Assembly (NCBI GenBank): GCA_028275425.1
Contig: JAPWUT010000026.1
Span: forward strand, 1-12,940
Direction: 5' to 3'
DNA from: Anaerolineae bacterium
GTDB taxonomy: Bacteria > Chloroflexota > Anaerolineae > SpSt-600
DNA: 12,940 nt
Shown: in pieces, positions 1 through 5,677 of the stretch
How the letters are laid out: every line of letters begins with the position of its first letter
How positions within the stretch are numbered: the first letter of the stretch is position 1
Translations under genes and position numbers: made by a program
Notes under the pieces: generated by a model
Databases searched by the model: none
What the model was told of the DNA's origin: nothing
Seen by the model: the letters and a program-made list of their open reading frames with translations, nothing else

Positions 1-8
1 GCGTATTG

Positions 9-420
9 GGCCCCACTCGTGGCGGGGTTGCTAATGTGGGCTACTCGCCCCCTCTTTTGGTTTTGTGGGGGGACACCCCCCACACCCCCCGCCATGGGGC
101 TTCGCCCCCTGGACCCCCTTTACCCACCCCCGTTGGCTTAGGGTTCGTCGGCGTTTCTGGTCCCACTTGTGGCGGGTTTGCCAGAGCGGGCTACTCGCCC
201 CCTCTTTTGGTTTTGTGGGGGGGACATCCCCAAACCCCCGCCATGGGGGCTTTGCCCCCTGGACCCCCGTTTGCCCGCCCTCGGTGGCTTAGGGTTCGCC
301 AGGGTTTTGGGTCCCACCCGTGGCGGGGTTGCCAGAGCGGGCTACTCGCCCCTAATTTTGGTTTTTGGGGGCACATACCCCAGCCCCCTGGGAGGGGTTG
401 CGCCCCCTCCACCCCCAGTT
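9..420. repeat. Tandem GC-rich hairpin repeat, about 2.7 units of 150 bp
   Basis: Three direct copies begin at about 9, 159 and 310, a spacing of 150 and 151 bp; the third ends near 420. All share the landmark ctactcgccc (41, 191, 342). Each copy can form two hairpins. The first is at 65-83 in unit 1 (8-bp stem, loop ACA), 220-231 in unit 2 and 367-381 in unit 3. The second is at 92-112 in unit 1, 241-262 in unit 2 and 391-410 in unit 3. Stem sequences differ between units but still pair, which suggests the structure is kept. Open frames across this stretch are rich in Pro, Gly and Trp and look like artefacts of base composition. No transposase is seen. Function unknown. Confidence 0.85.
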
Positions 421-424
421 CAAT

Positions 425-453
425 GTAGGGGCGTGGCGTCGCTACGCCCGTAC
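425..453. repeat. Short imperfect inverted repeat (29 bp)
   Basis: A GTA/TAC outer stem, one G-G mismatch, then a 9-bp stem (429-437 with 441-449, including one G-T pair) closing on a 3-base loop. It lies directly after the 150-bp repeats and overlaps the start of the degenerate reading frame at 429-614. It resembles the short 'GTAGGGGCG' intergenic palindromes common in some bacterial genomes; that comparison is from memory. It could equally be a transcript-end hairpin, but no T-run follows. Confidence 0.6.
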
Positions 454-614
454 TTGGCTACCGCAACCATAAGCTATTTATCCTCACCACCGTAGCATGG
501 GGAGAAAAAGCCGAGGCCTTATACCCGCCCTTTGAGCTAAATCCCGAAGACATCGGCCAAGCCGATGTTTTAAAACGGCTCACTGCATTTTGCAGGAGGC
601 AACCGTGGGGGTAG
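429..614 (+). pseudogene. Remnant 3' end of an unidentified gene
   Basis: A frame open from the TAG at 426-428 to the TAG at 612-614, with no usable start codon. From about 456 the translation looks like real protein: a hydrophobic strand (LFILTTV), then AWGEKAEALYPPFELNPEDI and a basic, helical tail ending in RRQPWG. Composition turns from the Pro/Gly-rich repeat translation to protein-like exactly after the inverted repeat at 425-453, so repeats appear to have replaced the 5' part. I do not recognise the family. A good ribosome binding site (AGGAGG at 595-600) precedes a GTG at 606 opening only 16 codons, as if the start of a lost downstream gene was also left behind. The remnant converges on the hydrogenase operon. 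Confidence 0.4.
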
Positions 615-641
615 TTAAACGCCAAAGGTCGCAGGGGGTGA

Positions 642-1124
642 TTAATTTTTCTTAACCGGCTCTAAACCCCAATTCCGCAGCTCTTCCACTACCTTCTCAG
701 CCAATTCATCCACTTTCGCCGCTACTTTGGGGCTTAAATCCAAGCCTGTATCAATCTCGGCCGGTTCCACCCCCCATAGGACGATTTCTTGGGGGAGAAT
801 TCCCGTAACCTTTGCGGCAAATAAGAGGTCCGCCAGCCCTTCTTGATGCGGGGAAATTTTGGGGGAAAGGAAGGCTGGAATTTCTTCCCCGGCCAAACGG
901 ATTATTGTGCCCGGTTCTTTCCCCGCTTTTACTGCATCCACAATCACCAAGCGGGATACGCCTTCCAGGAAATAAAGAAGGGCCAGGCCCTGGGAACCGC
1001 CATCCAGGACCTGGACCCCTTCGGGGAATTCATACTTTTCCTTGAGCCTTTCTATAACCCTTACACCGACCCCCTCGTCTTTGAGGAGGATGTTCCCCAA
1101 TCCCAAGACCAGTGTATCGCCCAA
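642..1124 (-). CDS. hyaD: [NiFe] hydrogenase maturation protease (HyaD/HybD/HycI family)
   Basis: Cytoplasmic endopeptidase of 160 residues that removes the C-terminal tail of the hydrogenase large subunit once nickel is in place. The family glycine-rich N-terminus is clear (GLGNILLKDEGVG, residues 8-20). The three nickel-sensing residues known from HybD correspond to E17, D63 (IVDAV) and H93 (SPHQ). Length is normal for the family. It is the last gene of the hydrogenase operon. The start is a TTG at 1124-1122, only one codon after the TGA stop of the cytochrome b gene and in the same frame, so no other start is available before GLGN. The ribosome binding site is weak (AAGGA, about 12 nt upstream), suggesting translation coupled to the gene before it. 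Its substrate, the large subunit, has a 15-residue tail after the L2 histidine, as expected. Confidence 0.93.
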   Translation of the reverse strand: MGDTLVLGLGNILLKDEGVGVRVIERLKEKYEFPEGVQVLDGGSQGLALLYFLEGVSRLVIVDAVKAGKEPGTIIRLAGEEIPAFLSPKISPHQEGLADLLFAAKVTGILPQEIVLWGVEPAEIDTGLDLSPKVAAKVDELAEKVVEELRNWGLEPVKKN

Positions 1125-1127
1125 GGC

Positions 1128-1781
1128 TCAGTGCTTGTCCTTGAAGGTTTTGTAACCGGTGACCATGCTGGAGATGATGCCACTGCGCTCCAAGATGTCG
1201 TTCAGAGCTCCCAGGTAGAGGTGGAGTAAGAAGAAGGCAATGAATATCCACATGAGCAGATGGTGGACCAGGCGCCAGACGTTATTGGATGTGATGGCGA
1301 AAAGCCAACTGAAGAGGGTCCACCAAAGACCTCCGGGATGGCTTTCACCGTAAAGGGCAAGTCCTGTTAGCCCTTGCAGGAAGATGAGGAGGTAGATTAC
1401 GATGTAAGAAAGTCCTGCTACGGGATTGTGGCCGGCGTAGTGGGGGCGCTTGTTAGAGGTAAATGTGTAGTAACGCAACTGAGCCCACATCCCTCTGAGC
1501 TGGTCTTTGGAGACAGGGAACAGGCCTTTAAAGTTTGCGTACTCATTGCCCACTATGAACCAGTAGACCCGAAGGATGAAAGCCACGGCCAGGAAGAAGG
1601 CAGCCGTGAAGTGGGCAAAGCGCATCGTGCCCATTACGTATTCGTAAACGGCCTCACCCGGAACAGAGATGAAAGGGGAACCGATGTAGAAGCCAGTAAC
1701 CCCAAGCACAATCATGGAAATGACGATGGTCCAATGAGCGAGGCGGACTGGAATCTCCCAAACGTAGACCCTGTTCTTCAT
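1128..1781 (-). CDS. hyaC: Ni/Fe-hydrogenase b-type cytochrome subunit
   Basis: Integral membrane di-heme cytochrome b of 217 residues that anchors the hydrogenase and passes electrons from its iron-sulfur chain to the quinone pool. Four membrane segments are visible at about 17-35, 56-78, 121-141 and 172-194. Candidate heme ligands are H16, H57, H173/H174 and H187. H114 and H118 lie in the loop before segment three. I chose the ATG at 1781 rather than the upstream GTG at 1817: a strong GAGGAGGG ribosome binding site sits just before it, the family N-terminus (VYVWEIPVRLAHW) starts there, and the longer version would run back into the large subunit gene, which stops at 1795. It ends in TGA, showing that TGA is an ordinary stop in this genome. 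The maturation protease follows in the same frame. Confidence 0.94.
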   Translation of the reverse strand: MKNRVYVWEIPVRLAHWTIVISMIVLGVTGFYIGSPFISVPGEAVYEYVMGTMRFAHFTAAFFLAVAFILRVYWFIVGNEYANFKGLFPVSKDQLRGMWAQLRYYTFTSNKRPHYAGHNPVAGLSYIVIYLLIFLQGLTGLALYGESHPGGLWWTLFSWLFAITSNNVWRLVHHLLMWIFIAFFLLHLYLGALNDILERSGIISSMVTGYKTFKDKH

Positions 1782-1794
1782 TTTGCCCTCCTCA

Positions 1795-3504
1795 TCAGGC
1801 AATCTGGATGCGGACATACTCCTTGCCCTTCGGGTCTACAACGTGGACGGCACAGGCCATGCACGGGTCAAAGGAGTGGATTGTGCGCAGGATTTCAATC
1901 GGCCTTTCGGGGTCGGCTATGGGAGTGCCTACCAGGGATTCTTCGTAAGGCCCGCGCTGGCCTTTAGCATCACGGGGTGAGCCGTTCCAAGTGCTGGGGA
2001 CCACGCACTGATAGTTGGCAATAGCTCCGTCTTTGATGTGGACCCAGTGCCCGAGTGCGCCGCGTGGAGCTTCGGTATGGCCCCAGCCCTTAGCTTCTTT
2101 GGGCCAAGTGGCAGGGTCCCATTTAGAGCCGTTGTGGATGCGCAAATCCCCCGCCTTTATGTTCGCCGCCAGCTGGTCAGTCCACTCAATCAATTTTTCG
2201 GCGATTACCAGTGTTTCAATACCCCTGGCGGCAGTTCGGCCCAAGGTAGAGAAGAGGGCTTCCGGACCCACCCCGAGTTTCTGCAGGACCATGTTCACAA
2301 GCTCTTTAACCCTGGAGTGCCCCCTGGCATAAGCTACCAGCATCCTGGCCAGCGGCCCTACTTCCATTGGCCGGTCTTGGTAACGAGGAGCCTTCATCCA
2401 GGAGTATTTGCCGTCGGTATTGAGCCATTCGTAAGGAGGCTGCGGGCCGGTGTATTTGGGCTTTGTCTCGCCTTCCCAAGGATGCTTGGCAACTTGGTCC
2501 CCTTCGGCATACTCATACCAGGAGTGGGTAACGTATTCGGTGATGAGCTTGTGGTCCACATCGTAAACCTTGGATAGGTCTTTGTCAAAAATCACGCCCT
2601 GAGGCAGGAAGTAGCTCCCAAAGTCCCTGATGCTGACTTCGGGGAAGTCGCCGTAAGCCAGGTAATTCCCTACGCCTGCGCCATAGTTAGCCCACTCCTT
2701 GTAGAAAGAGGCGATGGCCAAGAGGTCGGGGATGTAGACTTTTTCAACGAACTCCTTGGCCATGGTGAAGAGCCGCTTGAGCCAGGCGATTTTATCGGCG
2801 TTAAGGGCGGAGGGGCTGTTGGGGTCAACAGGGACGGCTACACCGCCTACGATGTAAGTTTGGAGGTGGGGGTTTTTCCCGCCCAGGATAGCATGGGCCT
2901 TTATGACCTCGCGTTGCCATTCCAGGGCTTCAAGGTAGTGGGCTACGGCCATTAGGTTGGCTTCGGGAGGTAGTTTGTAGGCGGGGTGACCCCAGTAAGC
3001 ATTGGCGAATGGGCCAAGTTGCCCCGCTTCTACAAAGGCCTTTATCTTCTCCTTAACTCCTGCAAAGTATTTCTCGCTGGATTTAGGCCAATCGGAGATT
3101 GACTGGGCCAGCTTTGCAGTTTCGGCGGGGTCGGCATCCAATGCGCTTACAATGTCAACCCAGTCAAGGGCATGCAGGTGATAGAAGTGGATAACGTGGT
3201 CCTGAACGTACTGGATTCCTTCAATCAGATTGCGGATTATGCGTGCATTAGGGGGAATTTCAATGTCCAGGGCATCCTCAACGCCTCGCACGGAGGCGAC
3301 GGCATGAACCGTTGTTCAGACCCCTCATATCCGTTGAGCAAAGGCCCAAGCATCCCTTGGGTCGCGCCCCTTAAGGATTATTTCAATCCCCCTCCACATA
3401 GTGGAGGAGCTCCAGGCATCCACAACTTTGCCGCCCTCAACCTGGGCTTCAATGCGCAAGTGTCCTTCAATACGGGTTACGGGATCAACGCATATCTTTG
3501 GCAT
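1795..3504 (-). CDS. hyaB: [NiFe] hydrogenase large subunit with two in-frame TGA (probable selenocysteine) codons
   Basis: Catalytic subunit of a membrane-bound uptake hydrogenase, 569 residues if both TGA codons are read. The N-terminus is canonical (ICVDPVTRIEGHLRIE at 4-19; WSSSTMWRGIEIILKGRDPRDAW at 31-53 matches the family and is given only as landmark residues W31, R38, G46 and W53). The L1 motif, normally RxCGxCxxxH, reads R58-I-TGA60-G-V-TGA63-T-T-V-H67. The C-terminal L2 motif keeps both cysteines (D546-P-C548-M-A-C551-A-V-H554) and is followed by 15 residues for the maturation protease to remove. The ATG at 3504 has a strong site (AAAGGAGGG) 6 nt upstream and follows the small subunit stop by 12 nt. 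The shorter frame from GTG 3291 would lack the whole L1 motif and has no ribosome binding site. Downstream sequence is uninterrupted and fully conserved, arguing against decay. Exported with the small subunit by its Tat signal. Confidence 0.9.
3282..3312 (-). promoter_or_regulatory. Candidate bacterial SECIS: two adjacent hairpins after the TGA codons
   Basis: In the mRNA sense, hairpin A (3312-3299) has stem ACGG/CCGU and loop UUCAUG, starting 12 nt after the first TGA. Hairpin B (3298-3282) has a perfect 6-bp stem CGCCUC/GAGGCG and loop CGUGC, starting 17 nt after the second TGA; its loop lies 24-28 nt after the second and 33-37 nt after the first. Bacterial SECIS elements lie inside the coding region with an apical loop, usually containing GU, roughly 16-37 nt after the UGA, so B alone might serve both codons, or A and B one each. 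Read by eye, not folded by program. Confidence 0.5.
3316..3327 (-). other. Paired TGA codons at the two L1 nickel-ligand positions (Sec60 and Sec63)
   Basis: TGA at 3327-3325 and TGA at 3318-3316 (minus strand), separated by GGG GTC (Gly-Val). They replace exactly the first and second cysteine of the hydrogenase L1 signature; each differs from a Cys codon only at its third base. In known [NiFe] enzymes the first of these is a terminal nickel ligand and the second bridges Ni and Fe. Flanking residues (R-I before; G-V between; T-T-V-H after) are all conserved, so frame and identity are secure. Reading as selenocysteine is inference. Confidence 0.82.
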
Positions 3505-3516
3505 GGCTACCCTCCT

Positions 3517-4602
3517 TTAGGCTTCTTCTTGGCCTTCCTTAGGTGGCTTAGCCACCTTAGCTCTCACTGCACTTCCGATGGCGTGAGCAGCAATGCCGGC
3601 GACCGTCACGCCAACCAAGCCGAGTCCGATTTTGTCGGCAGTGGCTTCAATTCCGAAGCCTGGAACCTGTGGCAGCCTCTTGTAGAACGGGCTCATGGTA
3701 TCCCAGAAGTGAGGCTCGGAGCAGCCGATGCAGCCGTGGCCGGAGCCAACAGGCCAAGATACCCCTTCGTTCCAGCGGAGGTCGGGGCAATTGTGGTAAG
3801 TTTCGGGCCCTTTGCAGCCCATCTTGTAGAGGCACCAACCCTTGCGGTGGCCTTCGTCGCCCCAGGCTTCTACGAATTGACCGGCGTCAAAGTGGGCACG
3901 GCGCTCACAGTGGTCATGGATGCGTTTCCCAAAAGCGAAGAGGGGACGCCCAAGGCCATCGGTAGCGGGGAAGGAGCCGAAGGTGAGGAAATGGACAATC
4001 GTAGCCGTGAGGTTATCGGCATTGAAGGGGCAACCGGGGATATTAACTACGGGGACTCCGGAGATGACTTCCATCACCCCTTTAGCCCCGGTAGGGTTAG
4101 GGCTGGCTGCGGGTATCCCACCGAAGGAGGCACAGTTACCGACGGCGATAACAGCGAGGGCTTTCTTAGCTGCTTTGCGGACAAGCTCAAGGGCCGATTT
4201 CCCTCCAATTGTGCAGTAGACTCCGCCATCGGCCGTGGGGATTGAGCCTTCTACTACCACGATGTGGCCTCCTTCAGCGATGGCCTCTTCAAAGGATTTT
4301 TCGGCCTGCTTCCCAGCCGGGGCCATTATGGTTTCGTGGTAGTCTACCGAGATGATGTCAAGGACGATTTCGGCTACGGAGGGGCGGCTGGACCTTAAGA
4401 AAGATTCGGTGCAGCCGGCGCAATCCTGATACTCCAACCAAACGAGGGTAGGCTTCTTAGCCTTTTCCAGAGCTTCAGCTATCTTGGGGGCGTAACTTGC
4501 GGGGAGTGCCAGGGTGCCGGCCATGATTGTGCAGAACTTGAGGAAATCGCGGCGGGAAATCTTGTGCTCTTCCAGAGCTTCTCCTATGGTCTTATGGTCC
4601 AT
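3517..4602 (-). CDS. hyaA: [NiFe] hydrogenase small subunit with Tat signal and C-terminal anchor
   Basis: Electron-transfer subunit, 361 residues. A twin-arginine signal (S16-R-R-D-F-L-K22, then a hydrophobic stretch) sends the folded heterodimer across the membrane. Cluster ligands match the known pattern: proximal [4Fe-4S] C61, C64, C157, C191; distal H229, C232, C257, C263, with the same spacing as Desulfovibrio gigas; medial [3Fe-4S] C272, C291, C294. The two extra proximal cysteines of oxygen-tolerant enzymes are absent (G63 in CAGC, no Cys near 164), so this is a standard type. A C-terminal hydrophobic segment at about 325-345 should anchor it next to the cytochrome b. ATG 4602 has an AAGGAGG site upstream. 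First gene of the operon. No TGA occurs in this frame, so the TGA codons are specific to the large subunit. Confidence 0.96.
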   Translation of the reverse strand: MDHKTIGEALEEHKISRRDFLKFCTIMAGTLALPASYAPKIAEALEKAKKPTLVWLEYQDCAGCTESFLRSSRPSVAEIVLDIISVDYHETIMAPAGKQAEKSFEEAIAEGGHIVVVEGSIPTADGGVYCTIGGKSALELVRKAAKKALAVIAVGNCASFGGIPAASPNPTGAKGVMEVISGVPVVNIPGCPFNADNLTATIVHFLTFGSFPATDGLGRPLFAFGKRIHDHCERRAHFDAGQFVEAWGDEGHRKGWCLYKMGCKGPETYHNCPDLRWNEGVSWPVGSGHGCIGCSEPHFWDTMSPFYKRLPQVPGFGIEATADKIGLGLVGVTVAGIAAHAIGSAVRAKVAKPPKEGQEEA

Positions 4603-4631
4603 GGTTGCCTCCTTGCACCAGGTTTAAGTGT

Positions 4632-4660
4632 ATTATAACAAATCACACCAAGTTTGTCAA
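4632..4660 (-). promoter_or_regulatory. Consensus sigma-70 promoter of the hydrogenase operon
   Basis: On the minus strand, TTGACA (4660-4655) and TATAAT (4637-4632) are separated by exactly 17 bp. Both boxes are perfect matches. Transcription would start near 4625, leaving about 20 nt of leader before the small subunit ATG at 4602. With so strong a core promoter, control is probably by repression or by the overlapping inverted repeat. Confidence 0.88.
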
Positions 4661-4673
4661 GATCGTGATTTGT
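4638..4673. promoter_or_regulatory. Inverted repeat overlapping the hydrogenase promoter, probable operator
   Basis: Perfect 9-bp arms ACAAATCAC (4638-4646) and GTGATTTGT (4665-4673) with an 18-bp gap; half-site centres are 27 bp apart. One arm abuts the -10 box inside the spacer and the other lies just upstream of the -35 box, so a dimer bound here would cover the -35 element. The protein is unknown; the GTGAT core recalls CRP/FNR-type half-sites, but the spacing differs from theirs. Confidence 0.6.
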
Positions 4674-4745
4674 TTCCGCCACTTCACAGCCGTTGCGGCC
4701 TATAACGGGCCATAGAACTGTTATGAACCTCCCGAAGATGTTGCG

Positions 4746-5546
4746 TCACAAGGCTTGGTCCAAGAGTTCGGGGTGGGCCCGTAACCACCGTTCCAAAGCC
4801 TCCAGGACCCGCTCTACATCGGCCAGGCCCTGGGTGGAGATTTCGTAGAGTTCCTCAACCGAGACCTCGTGGTAGAAGTTGACCAGGTGGTTTCGGTATC
4901 CTGCCATTCGGGCCAGCAAGGCTGTTTCTTCAGGGCCCAGCACGCCGGCTTTTCCTAACTCACGGGCCACTTCCCGATACTCAGTGACCGGACAGTTCAA
5001 CCCCTTGGCCAGGATATGGCGTCCCAGGTCAAGCAGAGCCTCTAAGCCGCGCCGCAGGTAGGATTCCGCTGCTGCCGGGTTGCGCGGGTCGGCGGTGAAA
5101 TCGGCAAGTGAGTCACGGGGCAAGGCCCGGATGCCATCCAGCATCCGCCGCACCCACATAATCCGGTCCAGCACAATTTTAGCCTGAATCGTAGACGGTC
5201 CCATCTGATTAGCCTTTCGGGTTAAGAGCATCCAGCGCCGTCGGCGTTCAAAAGGGGCCAAATCGGCCACCTGCCTCAGGACATAGAGCTGATACTCCGC
5301 CTCGGTGACTGGGTCGGTGGTGTAGAGCAGTTCTCCCCGAACGATATCCAGGGCCAAGAAGGGAGGGGCCTCTGGAAGTATCACCATGTCCACCTGCCCA
5401 AGCTCCAGCAGGTCTTCCAAGGCCACCGTCAAGTCAGCCCGCTCGGCAGCGGTGAGGTGCTGGCCTGGTGCCGGGAGCACGCCTATGTCAACATCCGAAC
5501 CGGGGTAACTGACCTCAGCGGCCTCCCCCGCCACCTGCGCCGCCAC
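4746..5546 (-). CDS. Nucleotidyltransferase (MNT) - HEPN fusion, MntA/HepT-like; start probably lost
   Basis: 266 residues from a GTG at 5546. The N-terminal part is a minimal nucleotidyltransferase: G16-S-D18-V-D20 gives two catalytic carboxylates and D53 (QVDMVIL) the third. From about residue 85 it is a helical HEPN domain with the HepT signature R218-N-H-L-V-N-F-Y-H226-E-V. In active HepT toxins the motif is R-x4-H; here the position five after R218 is N223, so RNase activity may be lost. Two-gene MntA/HepT pairs are antitoxin and toxin; here both halves are one chain. The usual GS motif (YSFGSRAR) is present upstream in the same frame at about 5554-5580 but cut off from any ATG by a TAA, so the native start seems broken. 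Separated from the fdhE stop by 131 bp. Either a pseudogene or a shortened protein. Confidence 0.65.
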   Translation of the reverse strand: MAAQVAGEAAEVSYPGSDVDIGVLPAPGQHLTAAERADLTVALEDLLELGQVDMVILPEAPPFLALDIVRGELLYTTDPVTEAEYQLYVLRQVADLAPFERRRRWMLLTRKANQMGPSTIQAKIVLDRIMWVRRMLDGIRALPRDSLADFTADPRNPAAAESYLRRGLEALLDLGRHILAKGLNCPVTEYREVARELGKAGVLGPEETALLARMAGYRNHLVNFYHEVSVEELYEISTQGLADVERVLEALERWLRAHPELLDQAL

Positions 5547-5677
5547 TTCCCTAGCCCTGCTGCCGAAACTGTAGATGGCAACAGGTTTAGCGGCGGGCCA
5601 TTACCCCATCCCTTCCATTTTCAGCTGATGGGGTTAGGGGGAGAGGTAAGGCCGACGCCTGGCACTGGATATGCCGA

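Noticed and set aside
6..428. Open frames of 73-140 codons in the first 430 bp
   Set aside because: Pro/Gly/Trp-rich translations in several frames of a tandem GC-rich repeat, with no ribosome binding site.
550..571. Rho-independent terminator (ACATCGGC-CAA-GCCGATGT then TTTT)
   Set aside because: The stem is perfect but the T-run is only four, it points along the plus strand where no complete gene ends, and it lies inside the remnant reading frame. It cannot end the minus-strand hydrogenase operon.
3316..3327. UGA reassigned to a normal amino acid, or the gene simply a pseudogene
   Set aside because: TGA is the stop of the cytochrome b gene, the MNT-HEPN gene and the permease, and no other real gene in the window has an internal TGA. 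Both TGA codons sit exactly at cysteines while all other conserved residues are intact.
3172..4245. 357-codon plus-strand frame opposite the hydrogenase subunits
   Set aside because: It is the antisense shadow of two strongly conserved genes and its translation matches no family pattern.
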